64,000 bases of DNA from RGIG6178 sp045118975 (GTDB taxonomy: Bacteria > Bacillota_I > Bacilli_A > RFN20 > DUOF01). Where the stretch lies: NCBI GenBank assembly GCA_045118975.1, contig JBGVCT010000008.1, positions 62,001 to 126,000 on the forward strand. The letters run 5' to 3'. The translations under genes and the position numbers were made by a program. Under the pieces are notes generated by a model. The model saw nothing but the letters and a program-made list of their open reading frames with translations. It ran no database searches and had not been told where the DNA came from. Every line of letters starts with the position of its first letter. Position 1 is the first letter of the stretch. This document shows, piece by piece, positions 56,315-63,199 of this stretch.

Positions 56315-56578
56315 TTATGCATGTACCTTATTTTCTTCGTATGCCTTTCTTACTGCCTTTGCTAATTGATCAGCACATGAGGTTCCCTTGAACCCACAAA
56401 TATTTCCAGATAACTTATCTTCAATATATTCAACTGTTTGACCTTCTAATAGCTTTGATATTGCCTTTAAATTACCATTACATCCCCCTAAAAACTCTAT
56501 GTTGGTAATAACATTATCATTTATGTCAAATGATATAGTCACTGCACACACACCTCTGGTTTTATATGTATATCTCAT
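56315..56578 (-). CDS. TSCPD-domain protein (TIGR03905 type)
   Basis: 87 residues. The motif order ISFDIND, FLGGCNGNLKAISKL (~30) and GTSCADQLAKAV (~65) is that of small TSCPD proteins, although the Pro of TSCPD is Ala here. The domain is shared with vitamin-B12-type ribonucleotide reductases and may bind metal through its Cys residues. Ten bases after the Nudix gene and likely cotranscribed. Confidence 0.88.
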   Translation of the reverse strand: MRYTYKTRGVCAVTISFDINDNVITNIEFLGGCNGNLKAISKLLEGQTVEYIEDKLSGNICGFKGTSCADQLAKAVRKAYEENKVHA

Positions 56579-56587
56579 CTTTTCACC

Positions 56588-57097
56588 TCACCCTAATATT
56601 TTTGCTATATATTTTTTATATTGATTATTTTCATACTCACAAAATAAAGAAGAAAATAATAAATTCACAAAATCATTATACTTCATCCATTTTACTTCAT
56701 CAATTTCTTCTTTTTGAATAGTTATATTTTCTAAAGGAATATCTTTTTTTACTAAATATATTTGAGCTAATTCCCATTCCTCTTGTATCAACCACTCAGT
56801 TAAATACTCAACCTCTTCTTCTTTAAGTTCTATTCCTAATTCTTCTTTAACTTCTCTTAAACATGTTTGGATAGGTTCTTCTCCTGCATCAACATGTCCT
56901 GCAGCAGCCATCTCCCATTTACCCGGATATTGTTTTTTATTCATACCACGTTTAGTGACTAATATTTCACCATCACTATTTTTAAACCACACTAAGACTG
57001 CTTTATGGTATACTCCAGGATTATCTTTATGACAAAAATCCCTAGACCTTTCCCCTAAATAATTACCATTTATATCAAATATATCTAGCATTTCCAT
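56588..57097 (-). CDS. Nudix hydrolase
   Basis: 169 residues. The Nudix box GHVDAGEEPIQTCLREVKEE followed by LGI (~58-80) is complete. KWEMAAAGHV and the N-terminal IFDINGNYLGERSR resemble the isopentenyl-diphosphate-isomerase-like/YfcD group, so either housecleaning of a nucleoside diphosphate derivative or IPP isomerisation is possible; the isomerase-specific Cys is not evident. The ATG at 57097 follows GGGTGAG; an upstream GTG overlaps that ribosome site. Confidence 0.88.
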   Translation of the reverse strand: MEMLDIFDINGNYLGERSRDFCHKDNPGVYHKAVLVWFKNSDGEILVTKRGMNKKQYPGKWEMAAAGHVDAGEEPIQTCLREVKEELGIELKEEEVEYLTEWLIQEEWELAQIYLVKKDIPLENITIQKEEIDEVKWMKYNDFVNLLFSSLFCEYENNQYKKYIAKILG

Positions 57098-57223
57098 TAG
57101 AGTCTCACCCACTTTTATTCAATTATACAAAATGAAAATATCTATAACCAACAATTAATATATTAATATTTATTAAGGTGTATAATCTTTTATACATTAA
57201 CTATTCCCTTAACGAGGTATTTC

Positions 57224-57252
57224 TTGAATTCAAGTACATATTATGTAATAAT
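57224..57252 (+). promoter_or_regulatory. Promoter before the small leader reading frame
   Basis: TTGAAT and AATAAT with a 17-base spacer. The -35 overlaps the 12-base palindrome CTTGAATTCAAG at 57223-57234, a possible operator. Confidence 0.5.
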
Positions 57253-57275
57253 TAAATTATAAAGAGGTGTTTATC

Positions 57276-57380
57276 ATGGGCAAAAAAAATGTAACTTTAG
57301 ATACTTTTTTTCTACATTCAAAAACTTATGAAGTATTGAAAAAAACATTGAGGAGGATTAAAAATGGCAAAAAAGACTAA
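57276..57380 (+). CDS. 34-residue leader reading frame
   Basis: A short frame MGKKNVTLDTFFLHSKTY.. ending KNGKKD, with a good ribosome site (AGAGGTG) before its ATG. It overlaps the next gene by 17 bases, and that gene's AGGAGG ribosome site lies within it, the layout of translational coupling. Lys-rich, no family. It could be a real small protein or a regulatory leader peptide. Confidence 0.5.
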   Translation: MGKKNVTLDTFFLHSKTYEVLKKTLRRIKNGKKD

Positions 57381-58017
57381 GTACGATATTTTAAATAAAG
57401 AGTTAAAAGCAGTTAATAAAAACATCTTATCTCTAGCTTTTACTGCTATTACACTATCTGCAAAGCTTGAAAGTGATGCCTACACCGAAGAAGAAAAAGA
57501 AGAAATGATGGCAAAGATGGCCAAAAAATTTCTGCCTTTTGTAAAAATTCTTTCACATATTGGATATGAAAATAGCCGTGACTTGAAATCTATAGATGAG
57601 CAAACTATTAACGATTACTTAAAATCAAAGAGAATCTCTAAAGAAGATTTCTTGAAAGGATATGAAGCAAAGCAAACCGAATTAATCGCAATATTAGCTC
57701 TATTTGCAGTTGCAGATAAAGAAGGAATAGATATCCTAGCTCTTGAAAATCCTTTATCTTTTATAGATTGGTTTAATGGAGATCTTGATGAGTTTGATAT
57801 TTATGAATTAGAAAACTCTACTTACTATCCTTTACTTGAAGAAGTATTTGATGAGGAATTTAAGCCATCTAATATGTCTGAAGAATTAAAAACATTAATA
57901 GATGATTATCACACTAGTTACATGGAAAGTGTAATCTATCCTCAAGTAACTCAAACACAATTAAAAGATAAAGATATCTTAAAAATTAGCAAAGCAAATA
58001 TCAAAAAGATTAAATAA
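57364..58017 (+). CDS. Uncharacterised helical cytosolic protein
   Basis: No family recognised. 217 residues, mostly helical. An N-terminal charged segment (EEEKEEMMAKMAKKFLPF, ~42-60) and a hydrophobic helix LIAILALFAVADKEGIDIL (~100) are the main features; the middle is acidic. AGGAGG lies five bases before the ATG. Followed by a strong terminator. Confidence 0.75.
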   Translation: MAKKTKYDILNKELKAVNKNILSLAFTAITLSAKLESDAYTEEEKEEMMAKMAKKFLPFVKILSHIGYENSRDLKSIDEQTINDYLKSKRISKEDFLKGYEAKQTELIAILALFAVADKEGIDILALENPLSFIDWFNGDLDEFDIYELENSTYYPLLEEVFDEEFKPSNMSEELKTLIDDYHTSYMESVIYPQVTQTQLKDKDILKISKANIKKIK

Positions 58018-58042
58018 AAAAAGCCACAAATGTGGCTTTTTA
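58017..58042. terminator. Bidirectional terminator between 57364-58017 and tRNA-Thr
   Basis: Stem AAAAGCCAC/GTGGCTTTT with loop AAAT and T runs on both strands. Confidence 0.85.
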
Positions 58043-58053
58043 TATTTATATTA

Positions 58054-58127
58054 TGGTGCTCTTTACCAGAATTGAACTGATACTTAAGCCTTACCATGGC
58101 TTTGGTCTACCATTAACCTAAAAGAGC
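58054..58127 (-). tRNA. tRNA-Thr(GGT)
   Basis: 74 bases including CCA: acceptor GCTCTTT/AAAGAGC, short three-pair D stem GGT/ACC, anticodon stem AAGCC/GGCTT with loop ATGGTAA (anticodon GGT), T-arm ATCAG TTCAATT CTGGT. Reads ACC/ACT codons. All invariant T-loop positions are in place. Confidence 0.92.
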
Positions 58128-58268
58128 ATAAGTGTAATTATTGTCTAATAAAAGCATATGCTTTTCAATAGTTTTTATATTTTTTGTAACTTTAAAAAGT
58201 TTATTGCTATCTTGGATAGACTTTGCTTCCTTTTTAAGTATGTAAAATTTTTCATTATCACTATTCAT
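58113..58268 (-). CDS. Possible 51-residue open frame running into tRNA-Thr
   Basis: A Lys/Asn-rich hydrophilic frame beginning MNSDNEKFYILKKEAKS and ending TYALLG, whose last five codons overlap the tRNA 5' end. No good ribosome site, and the tRNA promoter lies within it. It may be a gene remnant or chance. Confidence 0.15.
   Translation of the reverse strand: MNSDNEKFYILKKEAKSIQDSNKLFKVTKNIKTIEKHMLLLDNNYTYALLG
58140..58168 (-). promoter_or_regulatory. Probable promoter of tRNA-Thr
   Basis: TTGAAA and GACAAT with a 17-base spacer; the spacer holds most of the perfect 16-base palindrome AAAAGCATATGCTTTT (58150-58165). The rest of the spacer 58169-58321 shows nothing else recognisable. Confidence 0.4.
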
Positions 58269-58321
58269 AAAATATTACCCAAATTCATACAGGCAATAAC
58301 AGTTATATTCCCTTATTCATA

Positions 58322-58350
58322 TTTAAAAATTAATATATTCATAGTATAAT
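58322..58350 (+). promoter_or_regulatory. Probable promoter of the zincin-like gene
   Basis: TTTAAA and perfect TATAAT with a 17-base spacer, giving a short leader before the ATG at 58379. Confidence 0.5.
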
Positions 58351-58378
58351 TATTATATTGAATCGTGGTGATAACTAT

Positions 58379-59422
58379 ATGAATGAAGAAGAAACAAGAG
58401 GAATGATTGAACAGGCAAAAATAAATATTATTAAAATGGTTGTTGGAAATAATAATAGTCTTTGTAATGAATTGTTAAATATTTTCAACAGTCGAATTGA
58501 AATAAAACTTGGTAGTCAATCACAAAACACAAATTTTGCAGCATATACAAGTGGATCATTGATTCACAAATTTGATGATAAAGGAAATTTACTTGTACAA
58601 AGTGGAAAAGTATCAATTGGTATTCCTTATCCTCCGGATTCTAATTTAGCATCTTTCAATGGTTGGTATGTCGATGTTCATCACGAATTATTTCATGCTT
58701 TTGCAAAAATAATGAATGGTATAAAGTCATGTGAAAATAATGGAAATATTTATTATTCTCCAATAGGTGGCAAAATCTCAATATTAAAATTTGATAATAA
58801 TGGAAACCTTATTAATTGTGGCGATATTCCTTTTTCTGTATTATCTAACGAACTTACAACTGATTTATTTGCATATATTTGTACATATAAATCTCTTGAT
58901 GGAATTTTTTATGGTAATGATTTAGATATCATTGATGAAAGATTTGGACACTATAATGGCTACTATGAATTACTACAACTAGGTCTAGTTATTTTCAATT
59001 CCTTTTCTAATTACACACCTAATTATGACCAACTAATTAGCAATGGTGATGATATTTTTAACAAAAAATTTCAAGGTAATATAACCTGCTATTATAATGA
59101 TCTAATGTATGGTGTTTTGTATAATCCTGCCCACATAAAAGATAAATTTCTAGAGTATGCATCTGAAAAAGATTGGAACGAATTAAATAAATATTCAAAA
59201 AGTTTGTTAGATAACTTTCAAAACAATAATAGAAAAATTGTTAAAGCAGATGTTAATAATATAATGAAAATAATGAAAAATTATTTTGTCACAAAAATTG
59301 AAGTTATGAAAACAAACAGAATTTTAAGTTATGATGTTATCAATCAATTAACTATTAAGTTTAATGAAAGATATGAATATGCAAAAACTTGTTATGGAAT
59401 AAAAGAAACACGACTTGTATAA
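58379..59422 (+). CDS. Putative cytosolic zinc metallopeptidase (zincin-like)
   Basis: 347 residues with no signal peptide or membrane segment. The zincin motif HHELFH (HExxH, ~101-106) is preceded by a beta-strand (GWYVDV) as in zincins. The Glu in SNELTTDLFAY (~158) could be the third zinc ligand of a gluzincin. The rest is Asn/Tyr/Phe-rich and not assignable to a named peptidase family. The ATG at 58379 follows GGTGATAAC; an in-frame TTG upstream is rejected. Monocistronic with its own promoter and terminator. Substrate unknown. Confidence 0.65.
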   Translation: MNEEETRGMIEQAKINIIKMVVGNNNSLCNELLNIFNSRIEIKLGSQSQNTNFAAYTSGSLIHKFDDKGNLLVQSGKVSIGIPYPPDSNLASFNGWYVDVHHELFHAFAKIMNGIKSCENNGNIYYSPIGGKISILKFDNNGNLINCGDIPFSVLSNELTTDLFAYICTYKSLDGIFYGNDLDIIDERFGHYNGYYELLQLGLVIFNSFSNYTPNYDQLISNGDDIFNKKFQGNITCYYNDLMYGVLYNPAHIKDKFLEYASEKDWNELNKYSKSLLDNFQNNNRKIVKADVNNIMKIMKNYFVTKIEVMKTNRILSYDVINQLTIKFNERYEYAKTCYGIKETRLV

Positions 59423-59430
59423 AAAACATA

Positions 59431-59458
59431 AAAAAAGGACCTTGGAGGTCCCTTTTTT
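59431..59458. terminator. Bidirectional terminator of convergent genes
   Basis: Stem GGACC/GGTCC with flanking A and T runs serving both the zincin-like gene (plus) and the LURP1-like gene (minus). Confidence 0.85.
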
Positions 59459-59460
59459 AA

Positions 59461-59949
59461 TTACATTTTTGTTAAATCATTGTCATCTTTATCTTTTATA
59501 TTAGTCATTGCCACAATTAAAGCTACTACTATATATAAATCACATGCTTCATTATAGTCAATATTATATCTATCATTTACAAATCCACTTCCAAATCTAT
59601 TAAATGTAGCTATAAGTTTTCCATTCTTTAAAATAGCCCTACCATTTCCCTCGGGATTTTTAACGATTTTATATTCGTTTCCTGGAGCCTTTAAAACATA
59701 AAATGCTTTTCCTGCTACTTTACGTTTTAATTTCATTTTATTTCCTGCTGCATCTTTTATAAGAGCACCCTTAAAACATCTTTTTCTTACCACAAAAACA
59801 GTATTACCATTCTCATCATTGATAAATTTCTTTTTTCTTGGTGAAGCAAGCTTTGATTTTCCTCTTATAAAGAAAATACTCTTTTCATTTTCATCTTTAA
59901 TAACAGCATTTCCTTTTGAAACGTTTGTATTTTGAATAGTTAAATGCAT
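59461..59949 (-). CDS. LURP1-like (tubby-fold) protein
   Basis: 162 residues of short beta-strands with repeating turns (DENGNTVFVVRKRCF, DAAGNKMKLKRK, GNEYKIVKN) and a C-terminal hydrophobic helix (DLYIVVALIVAMTNI, ~140). This is the LURP-one-related/tubby C-terminal fold, which in other proteins binds phospholipid; bacterial function is unknown. AGGAGGAAT precedes the ATG. Confidence 0.8.
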   Translation of the reverse strand: MHLTIQNTNVSKGNAVIKDENEKSIFFIRGKSKLASPRKKKFINDENGNTVFVVRKRCFKGALIKDAAGNKMKLKRKVAGKAFYVLKAPGNEYKIVKNPEGNGRAILKNGKLIATFNRFGSGFVNDRYNIDYNEACDLYIVVALIVAMTNIKDKDDNDLTKM

Positions 59950-59983
59950 AATAATTCCTCCTAATGTAAATACTTATAATTTA

Positions 59984-60012
59984 AGTATAGATATTATCTT
60001 TTACATCTTCAA
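59984..60012 (-). promoter_or_regulatory. Promoter of the LURP1-like gene
   Basis: TTGAAG and TATACT with a 17-base spacer, about 35 bases before the ATG. Confidence 0.65.
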
Positions 60013-60017
60013 GAATT

Positions 60018-60043
60018 ATTGAGAATAATTAACCATTCTCAAT
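60018..60043 (-). other. Hairpin enclosing the stop of the MazF/PemK-like gene
   Basis: Arms ATTGAGAAT/ATTCTCAAT (9 bp) with the TAA stop in the eight-base loop and the last codons in one arm. No T tract follows, so it is perhaps an RNA stability element or weak terminator. Confidence 0.55.
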
Positions 60044-60610
60044 GTGATATGCAATATAGTTTAGTATTTCTATCTTAGTATTATAACTATTATAGTTATC
60101 TTCAATAAAAAAAGTGTAGATATGTTTTTTTACTCTGTTTATTAACTCCTTACTCAATTCTATTTTTCCTCTTTTATTATTGGCTAATGGGGCTATCCTT
60201 CTTTTAGAAACACTCCTTATAGCATCTAATTTCAAAAATGAATTAAGTCCTTTTTCACTACCCAAACCCTCAACTATACCTAAATTAAGACACAAAGGAG
60301 AATTACTATTATTTCTACTTGTAAGGGGAATAACCACAGCATTCCCTAAATCAACTTCCCAAACGAGTGCATAATGTCCTTTGGTAAATATATCACTTAA
60401 TTCAGTTCCTATATTTACTCCAAATTCCACCCAAACAATATCTCCTCTTTTTAAATCATTTGGTTGAATCCCATAACCGTTTTTTAAAACGCTATCCCTA
60501 AAATAAATAGTTTGTTTATCAATCCATAATAAATATTCCATAGCTAATGCTGGATCTATATTACTTAAATTTTTTTTAATATTTTTCAATAAAAAATCTT
60601 TATTAAGCAT
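60029..60610 (-). CDS. MazF/PemK-like protein with N-terminal extension
   Basis: 193 residues. Residues ~53-170 match the PemK/MazF barrel: LKRGDIVWVEFG, HYALVWEVD, AVVIPLTSR and SFLKLDAIRSVSKRRI, the segments that form the mRNA-cleaving site in MazF toxins. A ~50-residue helical N-terminus precedes it, not usual for MazF. No antitoxin gene of the usual small, basic type is adjacent; the upstream partner is the 234-residue protein at 60652. Whether it is an active mRNA interferase or a regulated RNA-binding relative is open. GGTGAG precedes the ATG. Confidence 0.8.
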   Translation of the reverse strand: MLNKDFLLKNIKKNLSNIDPALAMEYLLWIDKQTIYFRDSVLKNGYGIQPNDLKRGDIVWVEFGVNIGTELSDIFTKGHYALVWEVDLGNAVVIPLTSRNNSNSPLCLNLGIVEGLGSEKGLNSFLKLDAIRSVSKRRIAPLANNKRGKIELSKELINRVKKHIYTFFIEDNYNSYNTKIEILNYIAYHIENG

Positions 60611-60651
60611 ATACTCACCTAATAAAGATTATGTTTTTATATTCGTTTTAA

Positions 60652-61356
60652 TTATCTTTTATTTCCTTTTGAAGTTAAAGCTTGGATAAAATTACTATCT
60701 CTTTTAAATGCAGATAAACAATCTAAACATCCTTTATATATTTCTTCATCTACCTTTTCAATATTCATATAGTGTTTTACTACTATCTTTGTCATTTTAC
60801 AAGCACTACTATTATCTATGACTTCTTCTATAGCGCTTTTTAAAGATTTAGACTTATCTAATTCAAAGTAGTGAGGATTGATTAACAAATCAAACTTGCC
60901 ATATTCATCGTTGGATTTTTTAATACAACCAACAATAAATTCACTAGGAATGGCCTCTATCTCAAGCAAATCTAAAGCACAAACAGATTCATCTTGAAGA
61001 CCTGAAGTTCTTCTAGCATACTTTTGATCAATTTTTCCAAAATGCACTCCCTCATATTCTTTAGGAATTCTTATAATAAAACTAACATTTCCTAAATTAT
61101 AATCAATTATTTGGCTAGGAGTATCATATTTATCACTCAATAAAGCCGCTGTAGCAAGTATAGACATAAATGGTGCAACACTCTTTGTCTTTTTACTAAC
61201 TCCCTTTTCAAATATTTCTCTAGTAACTTCTTCGTAGTTATAATCATATAAGGTGGATCCATGAATTAAAATATCGCTATTTAAAGAGTTTACATTTAAA
61301 TCTTCAAGTATTCTTCTGACTTCTAAAAAGTCAATCCTATTATAAAGCTGCTTCAT
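60652..61356 (-). CDS. Uncharacterised protein, possibly ADP-ribosyltransferase-like
   Basis: 234 residues, cytosolic. The order ILIHGSTLY (~30) ... FEKGV (~50) ... FIIRIPKEYEGVHFGKID (~92-110) ... LEIEAIPSEFIVG (~131-143) recalls the HG[ST] ... G[LV] ... E-x-I-P-x-x-x-I layout of ADP-ribosyltransferase/KptA folds. This is a weak, pattern-only resemblance and may be wrong. The C-terminal third is helical with several Cys. The ATG overlaps the TGA of rimO (ATGA), so it is coupled to that gene, and the MazF-like gene follows after 41 bases. Confidence 0.5.
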   Translation of the reverse strand: MKQLYNRIDFLEVRRILEDLNVNSLNSDILIHGSTLYDYNYEEVTREIFEKGVSKKTKSVAPFMSILATAALLSDKYDTPSQIIDYNLGNVSFIIRIPKEYEGVHFGKIDQKYARRTSGLQDESVCALDLLEIEAIPSEFIVGCIKKSNDEYGKFDLLINPHYFELDKSKSLKSAIEEVIDNSSACKMTKIVVKHYMNIEKVDEEIYKGCLDCLSAFKRDSNFIQALTSKGNKR

Positions 61357-62651
61357 ACTTGGTGACCATATAAATCATGACTAGTAACATCATCAATTTT
61401 CACGTTTACAACTTGTCCTCTAGTAAGTCTTTCCTTACTAGTAAAATAAACATATCCATCAACATTATCAGGAGCGCTCATATATGAAATTCCCCTATAT
61501 AATTTTCTTATTGGATTGTATATTTCAACCCTAACCTCATATTCTCTATCAATTCTTTTTTTGTTTAGTTCAAGAGAAATCTTCTCTTGCTTTTGCATCA
61601 ATCTTCTTAATCTATCTTCTTTAATATCCTCATCTATTTGTTTCATATCATAGGCCTTTGTATTTTCCTCTCTAGAATATGCAAATGCCCCTAGCAAATC
61701 AAATGGGTATTCTTCAATGAATTTTAATAATTCAGCAAATTGTGCATCGCTCTCACCAGGATATCCTACAATAAAAGTTGTTCTAATGATCGCGTTTTTA
61801 ACTTTGCTTCTAATCTTTTTTATAATAGAAATAATTTCTTCTTTGCTTCCCCTTCTATTCATACTTTTTAAAATATCATTATTAATGTGTTGAAGAGGTA
61901 AATCAAAATATGGAACTAACCTTGTTTCTCTACTAGCTAAATCTATTAACTCATCACTCACTTCATCTGGATATAAATATAAAAGTCTAACATTTTTAAC
62001 GCCCTCAACTTTTAAAACATCTTCTATTAAATTATGAATTCGATAATTTGTGTAAAGATCAAACCCATATGCAGTAGTGTCTTGAGCTATAAGAACAATT
62101 TCTTCTTTTCCTGCATCAATTGCATTTTGAACAGATTGTATAATATCCTCTTTTTTATAACTAACAAGTGTTCCTCTAATTAAAGGGATTGCACAATAAC
62201 TACAATTATTCTTACATCCTTCACCTATTTTTATATAGGCAAAATGTGGGTCAGTTAAATATAATTTATTAACAATATCAAAATCATGAGTTAACTTTGT
62301 ATTCAATAATTTTTCAAATGTATTCTTTATTTGATGATAATCCTTTATAGCAACGATTGCATCAATCTTGTTTTTAAACTCTTTTTCTAATCTTTCTTTA
62401 TATCTTTGTGCAAAGCAGCCGCACACCATTATCTTAGCATCTTCTTTTTTATCTCTAATACATTCGTTAATAGTGTCTAATGCTTCTTTTTTTGCACTTT
62501 CTATAAATCCACATGTATTAATAATAATCAAATCACATTCCTTGATTCGCGAAGAAAACTTTATATTAGGACTTTTTAATACTCCTAATATATTTTCAGA
62601 ATCTGTTAAATTCTTACAACATCCTAATGATATCATTCCTATTGTCTTCAT
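61353..62651 (-). CDS. rimO: Ribosomal protein S12 methylthiotransferase RimO
   Basis: 432 residues. The N-terminal methylthiotransferase domain holds one 4Fe-4S cluster via Cys in SLGCCKN, INTCGF and CGCF. The radical-SAM domain has EGCKNNCSYCAIPLIRG (~147), the CxxxCxxC cluster site. The C-terminal TRAM domain (~370-432) recognises its target. RimO adds a methylthio group to Asp88 of S12, with DSE and the IESAKKE motif separating it from MiaB. TGA stop overlaps the next start. Its own start overlaps the upstream stop by one base. Confidence 0.93.
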   Translation of the reverse strand: MKTIGMISLGCCKNLTDSENILGVLKSPNIKFSSRIKECDLIIINTCGFIESAKKEALDTINECIRDKKEDAKIMVCGCFAQRYKERLEKEFKNKIDAIVAIKDYHQIKNTFEKLLNTKLTHDFDIVNKLYLTDPHFAYIKIGEGCKNNCSYCAIPLIRGTLVSYKKEDIIQSVQNAIDAGKEEIVLIAQDTTAYGFDLYTNYRIHNLIEDVLKVEGVKNVRLLYLYPDEVSDELIDLASRETRLVPYFDLPLQHINNDILKSMNRRGSKEEIISIIKKIRSKVKNAIIRTTFIVGYPGESDAQFAELLKFIEEYPFDLLGAFAYSREENTKAYDMKQIDEDIKEDRLRRLMQKQEKISLELNKKRIDREYEVRVEIYNPIRKLYRGISYMSAPDNVDGYVYFTSKERLTRGQVVNVKIDDVTSHDLYGHQV

Positions 62652-63112
62652 TATTTATTCTCCTTGTCTTCTTCATTCATTTTAGAATCTAGAAGATTAC
62701 TGATATCAATATTATAAATATCTTTAAAATCATCTTCACTAAAATCACTATCACTATATTGCTTTACATGAACAATTTTTCCACTCTTGATTTCTTCTAC
62801 AATTTGTTTGCGAGGAGTATATGTTTCTTCATCATCAGAAAAAATAAAAGCCCTTTTCTTTTTTCTTGCCTTTGCCATTCTTTTAGAAAAGAACCCAATA
62901 GGCTTTCCTCTACTATTTCTATCCATGGCCTTACCAAGTAGTACCCCAAGTGTGAAAACGCAAACAAAAGCCACAAATGGGAAAATAGTATATCTATAAA
63001 TATATCTTTCTAAATTTTCGCAAACATAATATGTAAAGACAATAATCCCCAAAAATAAAGCAACTTGAGAAACAATATCCACATAATTCCAAAACTTTTT
63101 TGCAGTCTTCAC
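62651..63112 (-). CDS. Uncharacterised two-helix membrane protein upstream of rimO
   Basis: 153 residues. Two helices (~10-28 and ~40-60) are followed by a basic segment (KRMAKARKKKRAF, ~78) and an acidic C-terminus rich in Asp, Ser and Glu. No family recognised. The stop and the rimO start share bases (TAATG), so the two are translationally coupled. Confidence 0.75.
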   Translation of the reverse strand: MKTAKKFWNYVDIVSQVALFLGIIVFTYYVCENLERYIYRYTIFPFVAFVCVFTLGVLLGKAMDRNSRGKPIGFFSKRMAKARKKKRAFIFSDDEETYTPRKQIVEEIKSGKIVHVKQYSDSDFSEDDFKDIYNIDISNLLDSKMNEEDKENK

Positions 63113-63169
63113 GATTTCACCTTCTTAGACAATTATATCATTAAACTTATTTACATTAAAATAGATTTG

Positions 63170-63198
63170 AAATGAAAAAGAGAAGTTAGACTTCTCTT
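63170..63198 (-). terminator. Intrinsic terminator after the beta-helix surface gene
   Basis: Stem AAGAGAAGT/ACTTCTCTT with loop TAG followed by T on the minus strand, one base past the stop at 63200. Confidence 0.85.
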
Positions 63199-63199
63199 C

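Noticed and set aside
58158..58349. A 63-codon plus-strand frame encoding a Phe/Ile-rich peptide.
   Set aside because: No ribosome site, and its composition is what AT-rich spacer DNA gives by chance; it also overlaps the promoter of the zincin-like gene.
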